64,000 bases of DNA from Pedobacter miscanthi (GCF_003315595.1 NZ_QNQU01000003.1:124001-188000); one strand, 5' to 3'. Shown: positions 7,723-16,539, counted from the first letter of the stretch. The notes: generated by a model from the sequence alone, not told the origin. Numbers and translations are program-made.

Positions 7723-8775
7723 ATGGATAATCCAATTAAAAATATTACAACAGATTTCGAGCATATTATTTTGCTTATTACGGAGGCCCGGAACAGGGTT
7801 TACACCAAAGCGAATGCGGAACTTGTAATGTTATATTTTAACGTTGGACAAATTGTTTCTGAAAAAGTTGCCAATGGTAATTGGGGCGATAGGACTGTAA
7901 ATGACTTAGCTGATTATATAATAAAAAGGCAACCGTTTTTAAAGGGATTTAACCGTCGTGGACTTTATAGAATGAAACAGTTTTATGAGATGTACAGCGA
8001 CGAAGGAATTGTGTCAGCACTGCTGACACAATTGCAAGGTATTGATAATAAGGATGATAAATTTGTGACAACACTGCTGACACAAATTAGTTGGACAAAT
8101 CATTTGTTAATTTTAACTAAAACAAAAACAAGCGAGGAGAAATTATTTTATCTTTATCAAAGTATAAAAGAAAAGCTATCTACGCGGGAACTCGAACGTC
8201 AGTTAAATTCTGCTACTTTCGAACGTACTATGCTTGGTAATAAATTTGGCGGTGTTATAACCAAGCATTTACCCGAAGGGATTTTTAAAGATCCGTATGT
8301 TTTTGAATTTTTAGCTCTACCCGAAATTCATTCGGAAGACGATTTACAACAGGCCTTAATTAAAAACCTGCAGAATTTCATATTAGAAATGGGAAAAGGC
8401 TTTACCTATATGGGAAGCGAGTACAGGCTGCAGGTTGGAAATAAAGATTATTATACCGATCTGCTATTTTATCATCGCGATTTACAGTGCATGGTATTGT
8501 TTGAGTTGAAGATAGAAGAATTTCAGCCAGAATTTTTGGGAAAATTAAATTTCTATCTCGAAGCTTTGGATAGAGATGTTAAGCGGCCATTCGAAAATCC
8601 TAGTATTGGTGTTTTATTGTGCAAAGGTAAAGATGTTGAGGTTGTAGAATACGCCTTGGCCAGAAACTTGTCGCCAGCTTTAATCGCAGATTACGAAACT
8701 AAATTGATCGATAAAAAACTGCTTGCAGAAAAATTAAATCAACTTTCAGAAATTTTCTATAGAAATGAAGAATAA
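7723..8775 (+). CDS. DUF1016/YhcG-type PDDEXK nuclease-like protein inside the arg operon
   Basis: A 350-residue protein with the DUF1016 N-terminal region (NRVYTKANAELVMLYFNVG..., about 20-95) and a C-terminal PDDEXK nuclease-like domain. Its core is visible as YYTDLLFYHRDL followed by VLFELK (about 242-266), giving the Asp and the E-x-K. The family is widespread beside mobile and defence genes; cellular role is poorly known. It starts 10 bases after argF' and overlaps argB by 11 bases, so it is cotranscribed although unrelated to arginine. The linker near residues 97-125 is unusual: it carries a duplicated palindromic sequence giving LLTQ twice. Confidence 0.85.
   Translation: MDNPIKNITTDFEHIILLITEARNRVYTKANAELVMLYFNVGQIVSEKVANGNWGDRTVNDLADYIIKRQPFLKGFNRRGLYRMKQFYEMYSDEGIVSALLTQLQGIDNKDDKFVTTLLTQISWTNHLLILTKTKTSEEKLFYLYQSIKEKLSTRELERQLNSATFERTMLGNKFGGVITKHLPEGIFKDPYVFEFLALPEIHSEDDLQQALIKNLQNFILEMGKGFTYMGSEYRLQVGNKDYYTDLLFYHRDLQCMVLFELKIEEFQPEFLGKLNFYLEALDRDVKRPFENPSIGVLLCKGKDVEVVEYALARNLSPALIADYETKLIDKKLLAEKLNQLSEIFYRNEE
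8007..8033. repeat. Perfect 13-bp inverted repeat within the nuclease gene, with a partial second copy at 8060-8087
   Basis: Arms AATTGTGTCAGCA (8007-8019) and TGCTGACACAATT (8021-8033) are perfectly complementary around one central C. About 50 bases on, ACACTGCTGACACAAATT recurs as the right half of a second, imperfect palindrome. Together they encode SALLTQ and TTLLTQ in the linker between the two domains of the nuclease-like protein. Confidence 0.85.
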
Positions 8776-9601
8776 ACAACTCACTATCATAAAAATAGGC
8801 GGAAACGTAATCGATAATTCAGAGAACCTGCATCAGTTTTTGTTGGATTTTACCGCATTACCGGGAGATAAGATCCTGGTACATGGTGGTGGTAAAATTG
8901 CAACCGAATTGGGCGAATCGTTAGGCATTGAAGCCAAAATGATTGAAGGCCGGCGGATTACGGATATTGAAACCCTGCGGATTGTTACCATGGTTTACGC
9001 TGGTTTGATCAACAAGAACATGGTTGCTCAGTTACAGGCCAAAGGCAGCAATGCCATCGGATTGAGTGGTGCTGATGGGAATGTGATCAAGGCAACAAAA
9101 CGTTCGTTAAAAACCGTAACACATGGTATTGCTCCAGGACCATTGGCTGGTGCCGTAATCGATTATGGTTATGTTGGCGATCTGGATGAAAATTCTGTTT
9201 CTTCAACAACTTTAGATAGTTTGTTAAAAGCTGGCTTCGTTCCTGTTTTATGTGCCATTACGCATGATGGTAATACGCAACTTTTAAATACCAATGCCGA
9301 TACCATTGCATCTTCAGTTGCGGTGGCGATGTCGGGATTATATGAAACGCGTTTGGTATATTGCTTTGAGAAAAAAGGCGTACTGAAGGATGTTAATGAT
9401 GATGCTTCTGTAGTGAGAGAAATCAAAGCTGATGAATTTGAAGGCTTAAAATCAGATGGAACGGTACAAGGTGGCATGATTCCTAAGCTGCACAATGCAT
9501 TCGAAGCCATTAAAAAAGGTGTTTCGGCAGTATACATTGGTAAAGCAGATGAATTAGCTGAACTTGCCGAAGGTACTTTCGGAACCAAAATGCTTAAATA
9601 G
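8765..9601 (+). CDS. argB: N-acylglutamate kinase
   Basis: Phosphorylates N-acylglutamate, the second step of arginine synthesis. The amino acid kinase fold is evident from IIKIGGNVID near the N-terminus, VHGGGKIATELG (about 39-50) and the C-terminal GGMIPKLHNA segment. It is 278 residues. The ATG lies inside the end of the nuclease-like gene (11-base overlap). The substrate is likely N-succinylglutamate, as in Bacteroides, by inference from ArgF'. Confidence 0.93.
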   Translation: MKNKQLTIIKIGGNVIDNSENLHQFLLDFTALPGDKILVHGGGKIATELGESLGIEAKMIEGRRITDIETLRIVTMVYAGLINKNMVAQLQAKGSNAIGLSGADGNVIKATKRSLKTVTHGIAPGPLAGAVIDYGYVGDLDENSVSSTTLDSLLKAGFVPVLCAITHDGNTQLLNTNADTIASSVAVAMSGLYETRLVYCFEKKGVLKDVNDDASVVREIKADEFEGLKSDGTVQGGMIPKLHNAFEAIKKGVSAVYIGKADELAELAEGTFGTKMLK

Positions 9602-9792
9602 AGGTAGAAGGCAGGAAGGTTGAAGGTGTAAGGCTGAAAGTGGAGGATAGGATGGCTGAAGGTTTTACACAACGCATAAACTTGACCCGAAAATCGGTGT
9701 AATCAACTAATCTGTGAAGTCAAACCGAAGGAAGAACAAAATCTGTGTAATCAAATAATCTGTGTAATCAACCCGCAGGAAAATTAGTAATC
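9602..9792 (+). repeat. Spacer with short degenerate repeats
   Basis: The argB-proC gap starts with purine-rich GGTAGAAGG/GGTTGAAGG units, like the spacers after argC, argD and argG. It then has ATCTGTGTAATCAA repeated at 9741-9770, with a related ATCTGTGAAGTCAA at 9709. No terminator is seen, so transcription probably continues. Confidence 0.6.
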
Positions 9793-10605
9793 ATGACAAA
9801 AAAAATAGCCATAATCGGTAGTGGAAATATCGGTTTATCTTTAGCAAAAGGTTTGGTAAAAGCCAATTTTGCACAAGCTGCCGACATTACACTTACCCGT
9901 AGAAATATCGACCATTTAAAATCGTATGCCGAAGCCGGTTTTAAGGTAAGTAATAATAATAAACAAGCTGTTGTTGATGCTGATGTGGTGATTTTAGCGG
10001 TTCTTCCCCAGCAATTAAATACAGTTTTAGATGAAATTCAATCTTCAATTGCTCCTGCTAAACATTTGGTTATTTCGGTAATTTCCGGCGTGAGCTGTGC
10101 CGCGGTGAAGGAAAAACTGGGAGCTGATGTAGAGGTAATCCGCGTAATGCCAAATACGGCCATCGCTATCGGCCAATCAATGACCTGTATGGCCAGCGAT
10201 AATGCTTCGGCAGAAAATATTACTAACGTGACCAAAATGTTCGAAACAGTTGGTTCTGTGGTTAAAATAAACGAAGATTTAATGACTTCGGCAACTGCAC
10301 TTTGCGCCTGTGGTATTGCGTTTTTCTTGAGGGCAATTAGGGCAGCATCGCAGGGTGGTGTAGAAATTGGCTTCCATGCCGATGAAGCGCTGAAGATGGC
10401 CGTGCAAACTGCAAAAGGTGCAGCTGATTTGCTTTTATTACATGGAACACACCCAGAATCAGAAATAGATAAAGTAACTTCGCCGAAAGGTTGTACCATT
10501 GCCGGGTTAAACGAAATGGAGCACAATGGTTTTAGCTCATCACTGATAAAAGGTATTAAACTTTCGGCCTTAAAAGCCGGAAATTTATATACCAAAGAAG
10601 GTTAA
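9793..10605 (+). CDS. proC: Pyrroline-5-carboxylate reductase
   Basis: Reduces pyrroline-5-carboxylate to proline with NAD(P)H. It opens with the dinucleotide-binding motif AIIGSGNIGLSLAKG, and has VIRVMPNTA (about residues 116-124) and the C-terminal TSPKGCTIAGLNEME region with the family Ser/Thr-Pro-x-Gly motif. It is 270 residues. proC within the arginine operon is common in Bacteroidota and links proline to ornithine-side metabolism. Confidence 0.94.
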   Translation: MTKKIAIIGSGNIGLSLAKGLVKANFAQAADITLTRRNIDHLKSYAEAGFKVSNNNKQAVVDADVVILAVLPQQLNTVLDEIQSSIAPAKHLVISVISGVSCAAVKEKLGADVEVIRVMPNTAIAIGQSMTCMASDNASAENITNVTKMFETVGSVVKINEDLMTSATALCACGIAFFLRAIRAASQGGVEIGFHADEALKMAVQTAKGAADLLLLHGTHPESEIDKVTSPKGCTIAGLNEMEHNGFSSSLIKGIKLSALKAGNLYTKEG

Positions 10606-10715
10606 AATCGATGTAAAATGGTTAAGGTAAGATGGATGATATACCTAACCAAAATTAAAAGTAACAGGTTAAAGATAAAACTTATCTTGCTACTTGATAC
10701 TAACTACTTGATATT

Positions 10716-11780
10716 ATGTTACTAGAAAATATACAAAAAGAAAGTCTGGATTTATTGCGACAGTTAATCCGCATCCAGTCTTTTAGTAAAGAAGAAGACC
10801 GGACGGCGAATTTAATTGCGCAGTTTTTGGAGGAGAGAGGGATTAAGACCCAGCGTAAAATGAACAACGTTTGGGCTTACAACAAACATTTTGATGCAAA
10901 TAAACCCACATTGCTTTTAAATTCGCATCACGATACGGTAAAGCCAAATTCTGGTTATACCCGCGATCCTTACGATGCTGCAATTGAAGGTGATAAATTA
11001 TTCGGCTTGGGCAGCAATGATGCAGGTGGATGTCTGGTTTCGCTAATCGGTACGTTTTTATATTATTATGAACAGGAAAATTTAAAATATAATATCTGTC
11101 TGGCCGCAACTGCCGAAGAAGAAATTTCGGGTAATAACGGTTTAGAACTGGTTCTGCCTGATTTAGGCGAACTGGAATTCGGAATTGTAGGCGAACCAAC
11201 AGAAATGAATTTAGCCATTGCCGAACGCGGATTATTGGTGTTGGACTGCGTATCTCATGGTAAAGCTGGTCATGCCGCCCGTGAAGAGGGAGAAAATGCC
11301 ATTTACAAGGCGCTGAAAGACATCGAATGGTTCAGAAATTATCAGTTTCCTAAAGTATCTGAGGTTTTTGGTCCGTTAAAAATGACAGTAACCATTATCA
11401 ATGCAGGTTCGCAGCACAATGTTGTGCCGGCAAATTGCACTTTCACGGTTGATGTACGTGTTACCGATGCCTATACCAATGAAGAAGTTTTGGAAATTAT
11501 CCGTGCAAATGTTGATTGTGATGTTACCCCGCGTTCTATCCGTTTAAAACCTTCGTCGATTGATAAAAACCATCCTGTAGTTCAGGCCGGTGTGGCACTG
11601 GGAAGAACTACTTACGGCTCCCCAACAACGTCCGATCAGGCTTTACTGGATATCCCGTCGGTAAAATGTGGACCAGGTTTTTCAGGCCGATCGCACATGG
11701 CGGATGAGTTTTTGTATGTACGCGAAGTGGCCGAAGGAGTTGCAGGTTATGTAAATATGTTGAAACCGGTTATTGTTTAA
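10716..11780 (+). CDS. argE: M20 family deacylase, probable N-succinylcitrulline desuccinylase (ArgE-like)
   Basis: A zinc-dependent M20 amidohydrolase of 354 residues. Metal and catalytic motifs are LLNSHHDTVKP (about 67-77), GLGSNDAGG (about 95-103) and ATAEEEISGNNG (about 131-142), then GEPTEMNLA. In the N-acylornithine transcarbamylase route the acyl group is removed after carbamoylation, so the expected substrate is N-succinylcitrulline, giving citrulline for ArgG. This is established for related pathways and inferred here from operon content. Confidence 0.85.
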   Translation: MLLENIQKESLDLLRQLIRIQSFSKEEDRTANLIAQFLEERGIKTQRKMNNVWAYNKHFDANKPTLLLNSHHDTVKPNSGYTRDPYDAAIEGDKLFGLGSNDAGGCLVSLIGTFLYYYEQENLKYNICLAATAEEEISGNNGLELVLPDLGELEFGIVGEPTEMNLAIAERGLLVLDCVSHGKAGHAAREEGENAIYKALKDIEWFRNYQFPKVSEVFGPLKMTVTIINAGSQHNVVPANCTFTVDVRVTDAYTNEEVLEIIRANVDCDVTPRSIRLKPSSIDKNHPVVQAGVALGRTTYGSPTTSDQALLDIPSVKCGPGFSGRSHMADEFLYVREVAEGVAGYVNMLKPVIV

Positions 11781-11820
11781 ATCATTTAAATTTCTGTATA
11801 TTGTTGTTGCCCAGCTTGTT

Positions 11821-11851
11821 TTGTAGGTTTTGTGATTAATTTGTATATTTG
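11821..11851 (+). promoter_or_regulatory. Consensus Bacteroidota promoter
   Basis: TTG at 11821-11823, 20 bases, then a perfect -7 box TATATTTG at 11844-11851. The ATG of the next small gene is only five bases on, so the transcript should be leaderless or nearly so. It gives the inserted small-gene pair its own promoter inside the arginine operon. Confidence 0.65.
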
Positions 11852-11856
11852 TAGTA

Positions 11857-12006
11857 ATGAAAAAAGTACAAGCAAGTAAAGAAAAAGTTATATCTGTCCT
11901 TCAAAAAATAATTGCAGAGAAAAATGCTGTACGTACCTACATGCAAGGTCAAATTACTTTGGATCAGTTAACAAAAAAAGGAATTAAACTTGCAAAACCA
12001 TTATAA
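11857..12006 (+). CDS. 49-residue basic small protein, possible antitoxin-like partner
   Basis: A 49-codon gene with a leaderless consensus promoter. It starts MKKVQASKEKVISVLQKII, looks helical, and ends LTKKGIKLAKPL, a tail style seen in small proteins encoded beside DUF6169-like genes as far as I recall. It overlaps the following gene by 17 bases. Its 5-prime position and short length resemble an antitoxin or regulator, but no function is established. It is too short for many gene callers. Confidence 0.55.
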   Translation: MKKVQASKEKVISVLQKIIAEKNAVRTYMQGQITLDQLTKKGIKLAKPL

Positions 12007-12484
12007 TTACGTATTCGACGGAATTACAAATACATATAACTTTTCCACAAAAAACGGTTTACTCTACAGCATTGCTTTTGTTGAGGATCATACCCTGAGT
12101 GAAATTTCTGGAAAAGATATTTCAAATGTTTTTCAAATTGTCATTGAAAAAATTGGCATAGAAAAAGAAATATTTGATTTAAAGATTTCAGAAACCATAA
12201 AGCATATCATCAGTAAGTTTTTTGAACAATCTCAATATTCGGTTATATAGGTTTGTTCTAACAATGAGGATAAAGCCGAACAGCGCTTCAGGGTATTCAA
12301 TAGATGGTATAAGGATTCAACTTTTAAAAATAGAATTAATAAGATAGATAATGTTATAGAAATAACATCAATTGATATAAACATGAAAATATTTACTTCT
12401 TTGTTACTTCATGTAGAAAACAAAAACCTTAAAGCTATTTTAGAAATATATAACTCTATAGGAGATGTTTTAAACAATAAGTAA
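11990..12484 (+). pseudogene. DUF6169-like gene with an in-frame TAG
   Basis: From TTG 11990 the frame reads to TAG at 12248-12250 and then continues open in the same frame to TAA at 12482-12484. Together this makes a 164-codon protein with one internal stop. The two halves fit one family: YVFDGITNTYNFSTKNGLLY at the start and, past the stop, VCSNNEDKAEQRFRVFNRWY. A TAT (Tyr) to TAG change would explain it. It overlaps the preceding 49-codon gene, and the pair looks like an inserted two-gene cassette. The family name is from memory and uncertain; the nonsense codon is directly visible. Confidence 0.6.
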
Positions 12485-12560
12485 AAGCAAAATCTAATGA
12501 TATTAGCACCTCTTTAAAAATTAGATTACCTTATCTTAAATCAAAATTGTTTATCTTTAC

Positions 12561-12785
12561 ATGATGAAAACTTATTCTAATTTCATAGAGATTAATTCAA
12601 ATAAACGCTTTGGTAAACCTTGTATCAAAGGAACCAGAATTGCTGTTTATGATGTTTTAAGTTGGTTATCTAATGGAATGACTGTTCAGAATATTTTGGA
12701 AGATTTTCCTGAAATTAATGAAGAAGAAGTACTAGCATGTCTGGCCTACTCTGCAGACAGGGAACATAATATAAGAGTTGCCTAG
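12561..12785 (+). CDS. DUF433 antitoxin-like protein
   Basis: A 74-residue DUF433 protein: RFGKPCIKGTRIAVYDVLSW (17-36) followed by ILEDFPEINEEEVLACLAYS. This is the helix-turn-helix-like family that commonly precedes a PIN-like toxin. Its stop TAG shares its last base with the GTG start of the next gene, typical of type II toxin-antitoxin pairs. TATCTTTA lies one base before the double ATG, so the mRNA may be leaderless. Start is 12561 or 12564. Confidence 0.85.
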   Translation: MMKTYSNFIEINSNKRFGKPCIKGTRIAVYDVLSWLSNGMTVQNILEDFPEINEEEVLACLAYSADREHNIRVA

Positions 12786-13117
12786 TGAAATTATTGTTCG
12801 ATCAAAACATATCACATAGGATAACAAAACTTTTAGAGGCTGATTTTCCAGCTTGTGATCAAATAAGACGTTTGAAATTAGAAAACAGATCAGATAAGGA
12901 GATCTGGACTTTTGCTGGTCAGAACGGCTATGTGATAGTAACCTTCGATGCAGATTTTTACGAATTTTCGAACTTATATGGGCATCCTCCCAAAATAGTC
13001 TGGCTTCGTTTTGGAAATAATACCACCACTGGAATCGCAAAAACTTTAATAGAAAAAAAAGAATTAATAAACGATTTTGTTAAACAGGATGAATTTTCCT
13101 GTTTAGAACTTCAGTAA
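12785..13117 (+). CDS. DUF5615 PIN-like toxin
   Basis: A 110-residue Mut7-C/DUF5615-type PIN-like protein beginning KLLFDQNISHRI, with DKEIWTFAGQNGYVIVTFDADF (about residues 38-59) containing the conserved acidic pair. Members are predicted ribonucleases acting as toxins with DUF433 antitoxins. It starts at GTG 12785 and overlaps the antitoxin stop by one base. The pair separates the argE-like gene from argH. Confidence 0.85.
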   Translation: MKLLFDQNISHRITKLLEADFPACDQIRRLKLENRSDKEIWTFAGQNGYVIVTFDADFYEFSNLYGHPPKIVWLRFGNNTTTGIAKTLIEKKELINDFVKQDEFSCLELQ

Positions 13118-13211
13118 AAATAATATACAATAAGTTCGTCCTCGCAATGACGAAGATTAAATATGAAACCTGCGTAGCAAGCTTCATTGCCATTAAAAAA
13201 TAAAGACTATA

Positions 13212-14543
13212 ATGAAAATCTGGCAAAAAAATATAGATGTTAATCAGTTTGTAGAGAGTTTTACGGTAGGGAAAGACCGCGAACTGGACCTGCAAATGGC
13301 AAAATTTGATGTTTTGGGCTCTCTGGCACATACGCAAATGCTCGAAACTATTAATCTGTTAACCGCTGATGAGTTAAAAACTGTTCAGCAGGAACTTAAA
13401 AACATTTATGCTGAAATCGAAGCCGGAAATTTTACCATCGAAAATACGGTAGAAGATGTGCACTCTCAGGTTGAATGGCTCTTAACCCAGCGTATTGGTG
13501 AAGCAGGTAAAAAAATCCATAGCGGCCGTTCGCGCAACGATCAGGTTTTGGTAGATCTGAAATTGTTTTTCAGGGCCTGCATCGAAGATATGGTTAATCA
13601 GACTTCAACCTTGTTTAACCAGTTAATCGAGCTGAGCAATACGCATAAAGACAAATTAATGCCAGGTTATACCCATTTGCAGATTGCCATGCCGTCATCA
13701 TTTGGTTTGTGGTTTGGCGCTTATGCCGAAAGCCTTGCCGATGATATGGAGCTGATGCTTGCTGCCTGGAAAATTACCAATAAAAATCCATTGGGTTCTG
13801 CTGCTGGTTATGGTTCGTCATTTCCTTTAAACAGGACCCTAACCACCGAATTGTTAGGCTTCGAAAGCTTAAACTATAATGTAGTTTATGCGCAGATGGG
13901 CCGTGGTAAAACCGAAAGGATTTTGGCACAGGCCATGAGCGCAGTGGCTGCAACTTTGGCTAAAATGGCGATGGATGTTTGTTTATTCATCAACCAGAAT
14001 TTTGGTTTTATCAGTTTTCCACCAGAACTTACCACCGGTTCGAGTATTATGCCGCACAAGAAAAACCCGGATGTTTTTGAACTGATCCGTTCGCGGTGCA
14101 ATAAAATCCAGGCCCTGCCGAACGAAATTGCCATGATGATTACCAATCTGCCTTCAGGTTATCACCGCGATCTGCAATTACTGAAAGAAAACCTGTTCCC
14201 GGCGATCACTTCTTTAAACGAATGTTTGGAAATTGCCACTTTTATGTTTCAGAACATCACCATCAAGGATGATATTTTGAAGGATAAAAAATATGATTAT
14301 CTGTTTAGCGTTGAAGTAGTGAACGATCTGGCTTTACAAGGCGTTCCATTTAGGGAAGCCTATAAAATTGTTGGCGAACAGATAGAAAGTGGTACTTTTG
14401 CCCCATCTAGCCAGATACATCATACACACGAAGGTAGCATTGGCAACCTTTGCAATGAACAGATTAGTGCCGCAATGCAGGATGTACTGTCTCAGTTTGG
14501 TTTTGGCAAAGTGAATAACGCAATAGAAAATCTGGTTAAATAA
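13212..14543 (+). CDS. argH: Argininosuccinate lyase
   Basis: Splits argininosuccinate into arginine and fumarate, the last step of the pathway. The fumarase/aspartase superfamily signature GSSIMPHKKNPD (about residues 278-289), HSGRSRNDQV (about 103-112) and TVEDVHS are present; 443 residues is full length. It is the last arginine gene of the operon and is separated from the others by inserted toxin-antitoxin and small genes. Confidence 0.96.
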   Translation: MKIWQKNIDVNQFVESFTVGKDRELDLQMAKFDVLGSLAHTQMLETINLLTADELKTVQQELKNIYAEIEAGNFTIENTVEDVHSQVEWLLTQRIGEAGKKIHSGRSRNDQVLVDLKLFFRACIEDMVNQTSTLFNQLIELSNTHKDKLMPGYTHLQIAMPSSFGLWFGAYAESLADDMELMLAAWKITNKNPLGSAAGYGSSFPLNRTLTTELLGFESLNYNVVYAQMGRGKTERILAQAMSAVAATLAKMAMDVCLFINQNFGFISFPPELTTGSSIMPHKKNPDVFELIRSRCNKIQALPNEIAMMITNLPSGYHRDLQLLKENLFPAITSLNECLEIATFMFQNITIKDDILKDKKYDYLFSVEVVNDLALQGVPFREAYKIVGEQIESGTFAPSSQIHHTHEGSIGNLCNEQISAAMQDVLSQFGFGKVNNAIENLVK

Positions 14544-14550
14544 ATTATGC

Positions 14551-14558
14551 TAAATTTG
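14551..14558 (+). promoter_or_regulatory. -7 box TAAATTTG of a leaderless antitoxin gene
   Basis: A perfect TAnnTTTG box five bases before the antitoxin ATG (14564). A clear -33 TTG at the right spacing is not obvious. The same arrangement is seen before other antitoxin genes here (11844, 34119, 39343). Confidence 0.5.
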
Positions 14559-14563
14559 TAATT

Positions 14564-14752
14564 ATGACAACTTTAACAATAGAAATTAAGGATAAAGACG
14601 CAGGTTTTGTAAAAGAATTCCTTAGCAAAATTGGTGCAAAAGTTAAATCTGAACCAACAAGCCAGATAACGTCTGAAATTGCTCAAGCCTTAAAAGAGAT
14701 TAAGGAAATGCAGCAAGGAAAACGGAAGTCTTTAAGTTTAAAAGACATTTAA
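14564..14752 (+). CDS. Small antitoxin of a RelE/ParE-type pair
   Basis: A 62-residue acidic/basic mixed protein starting MTTLTIEIKDKD, with a predicted strand then helix (DAGFVKEFLSKIG) and a C-terminal tail LKEIKEMQQGKRKSLSLKDI that would wrap a toxin. It overlaps the following toxin gene by one base (TAATG). Sequence families of such antitoxins are weakly conserved; the call rests on size, tail and partner. Confidence 0.72.
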   Translation: MTTLTIEIKDKDAGFVKEFLSKIGAKVKSEPTSQITSEIAQALKEIKEMQQGKRKSLSLKDI

Positions 14753-15084
14753 TGGCTAATGAAGTTCTTTATTCCGATGTTTTTATTAAAAAAGCCAAAG
14801 TCTACAAAAAGAAATATCTTTCTTTAGTTGAAGATCTCTATGAACTTGAAGAGAAACTTCTTGAGAATCCGCAACAGGGTACTGATCTAGGTGCAGGGCT
14901 ATATAAAATTAGACTGGCAGTAAAAAGCAAGGGTAAAGGTAAAAGTGGAGGGTTTAGAATAGTAACTTATCTGGTTTCAAATATGCAGGATGGTGTCGTT
15001 ATCAATATGCTAACCCTATATGATAAATCGGAAGAGAGTAATATTGATAAAAAAGAACTTCAAAAAATAATTAAAGCATTATAA
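14752..15084 (+). CDS. RelE/ParE-superfamily toxin
   Basis: A 110-residue protein with the RelE-fold pattern: N-terminal helices (FIKKAKVYKKKYLSLVEDLYELEEKL), GLYKIRLAVKSKGKGKSGGFRIVTYLV in the centre, and a C-terminal strand-helix ending IDKKELQKIIKAL. It resembles type II toxins that cleave mRNA or act on gyrase; which target applies cannot be told. The start overlaps the antitoxin stop. Confidence 0.78.
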   Translation: MANEVLYSDVFIKKAKVYKKKYLSLVEDLYELEEKLLENPQQGTDLGAGLYKIRLAVKSKGKGKSGGFRIVTYLVSNMQDGVVINMLTLYDKSEESNIDKKELQKIIKAL

Positions 15085-15114
15085 ATCTGCTAAAAGCAGT
15101 TTCAATATATACAT

Positions 15115-16368
15115 ATGAAAGTTTCAGTATTGGCCAGTTCATTAATTGGTTCAGAAATTATTAAAATTGGTAACGAGGTTAACGAAATGAAACGCAAAGG
15201 CGCTTCAATTGCCAATTTAACCATCGGCGATTTCGATGCCAACATCTACCCAATCCCAACTGAATTAAAAGCAGGGATTGTAGAGGCTTATAACGCAAAT
15301 CAAACCAATTATCCACCTGCAGATGGTGTGCTACCATTACGCGAGACCGTTTCAGAATTATTGAAAGATAGATTCGGACTGGAATATAACACCAACAGCA
15401 TTCTAGTTTCTGGTGGTTCACGTCCTTTGATTTATGCTACTTATCTGGCTTTGATCGATCCGGGCGATACCGTGGTTTTTCCGGCACCATCATGGAACAA
15501 TAACCACTATTCGCATTTAACTTCAGCAAAAACCATTGCTGTAGAAACTGATGCTGAGCATAATTTTATGCCAACTGCGGCACAATTAAAACCACATTTA
15601 AAAGGGGCAACTTTACTGGCCTTATGTTCGCCGTTAAATCCAACCGGAACGATGTTTGATGCAGAATCGTTAGCGGAAATCTGTGATGCGGTTTTAGAAG
15701 AAAATGCAAGCCGAGGAGCTGATGAAAAGCCATTGTATTTAATGTACGATCAGATTTATTCGCTTTTAACTTTTGGTAAAGAACACGTAAATCCGGTTTC
15801 TTTAAGACCAGGGATGAGGCCTTTTACCGTTTTTGTTGATGGCAGCTCTAAGTGTTTAGCAGCCACAGGCGTGCGTGTAGGCTGGGGTTTTGGTCCGGAA
15901 GATATTATTAACAGAATGAAAGCATTGGTTGGTCACATGGGCGCCTGGGCGCCAAAAGCCGAGCAGGTAGCCATGTCTAACTATTTTAACGATAAAGCGC
16001 AGGTTGATGCTTTTTTAATCAGTTTTAAAGGCCAGATCCAGGATAGTTTAAATGCCCTTTATAATGGTTTTAACGAATTGAAAAACGAGGGTTTTAATGT
16101 TGATGCCGTAGAGCCTATGGGTGCCATTTATTTAACCATTAAAATAGACTATATCGGAAAAACGACTGAAGATGGCCAGGTTTTAAAAGACAGCGCAGAC
16201 GTTAATTTCTACCTGATCAAAGAAGCCGGAGCAGCCTTGGTACCTTTTTCGGCCTTTGGTAACGAAGACAGTATGCCATGGTTCAGGGCATCGGTTGGAG
16301 CTTGTACTTTACAGGATATCAAAGATATGTTGCCCAGGATTAAAACAGCTTTGAGTAAGTTGAAATAA
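15115..16368 (+). CDS. Class I/II PLP-dependent aminotransferase
   Basis: A 417-residue fold-type I aminotransferase. SPLNPTGTMF (about residues 171-180), YDQIYS (about 206-211) and the Lys in VDGSSKCLAATGVRVGWGF, which forms the PLP Schiff base, are visible, as is the final Arg in WFRASVGA for carboxylate binding. Amino donor specificity (aspartate-like or other) cannot be assigned from sequence alone. It lies between two toxin-antitoxin pairs downstream of argH and may be read through from the operon. Confidence 0.88.
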   Translation: MKVSVLASSLIGSEIIKIGNEVNEMKRKGASIANLTIGDFDANIYPIPTELKAGIVEAYNANQTNYPPADGVLPLRETVSELLKDRFGLEYNTNSILVSGGSRPLIYATYLALIDPGDTVVFPAPSWNNNHYSHLTSAKTIAVETDAEHNFMPTAAQLKPHLKGATLLALCSPLNPTGTMFDAESLAEICDAVLEENASRGADEKPLYLMYDQIYSLLTFGKEHVNPVSLRPGMRPFTVFVDGSSKCLAATGVRVGWGFGPEDIINRMKALVGHMGAWAPKAEQVAMSNYFNDKAQVDAFLISFKGQIQDSLNALYNGFNELKNEGFNVDAVEPMGAIYLTIKIDYIGKTTEDGQVLKDSADVNFYLIKEAGAALVPFSAFGNEDSMPWFRASVGACTLQDIKDMLPRIKTALSKLK

Positions 16369-16405
16369 AGTTATTTATAGTCTATAGTTCAACAAAAATC
16401 TTTTT

Positions 16406-16496
16406 TTGAAAAGCAATTGCAATGCTCATCGGTTGTTGCAGCCCTGCTTTTGGTACAAGTCCCGATGAAAAATCGGGAGCTTTTCCCGTCAATCAG
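16406..16496 (+). repeat. Dispersed GC-richer intergenic element (copy 1) with hairpin
   Basis: Related to 49786-49890: both contain GCAGC, CTGCTTTT or CCGCTTTT, TACAAGTCC and a later TCAATC segment. It holds the hairpin CCCGAT-GAAAA-ATCGGG (16461-16477). A 76-codon ORF across it is not credible as a gene. Confidence 0.6.
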
Positions 16497-16539
16497 TTTA
16501 TTTAAGTTAAGCTTGTTCCGATCGGTCAGACAAACATGT

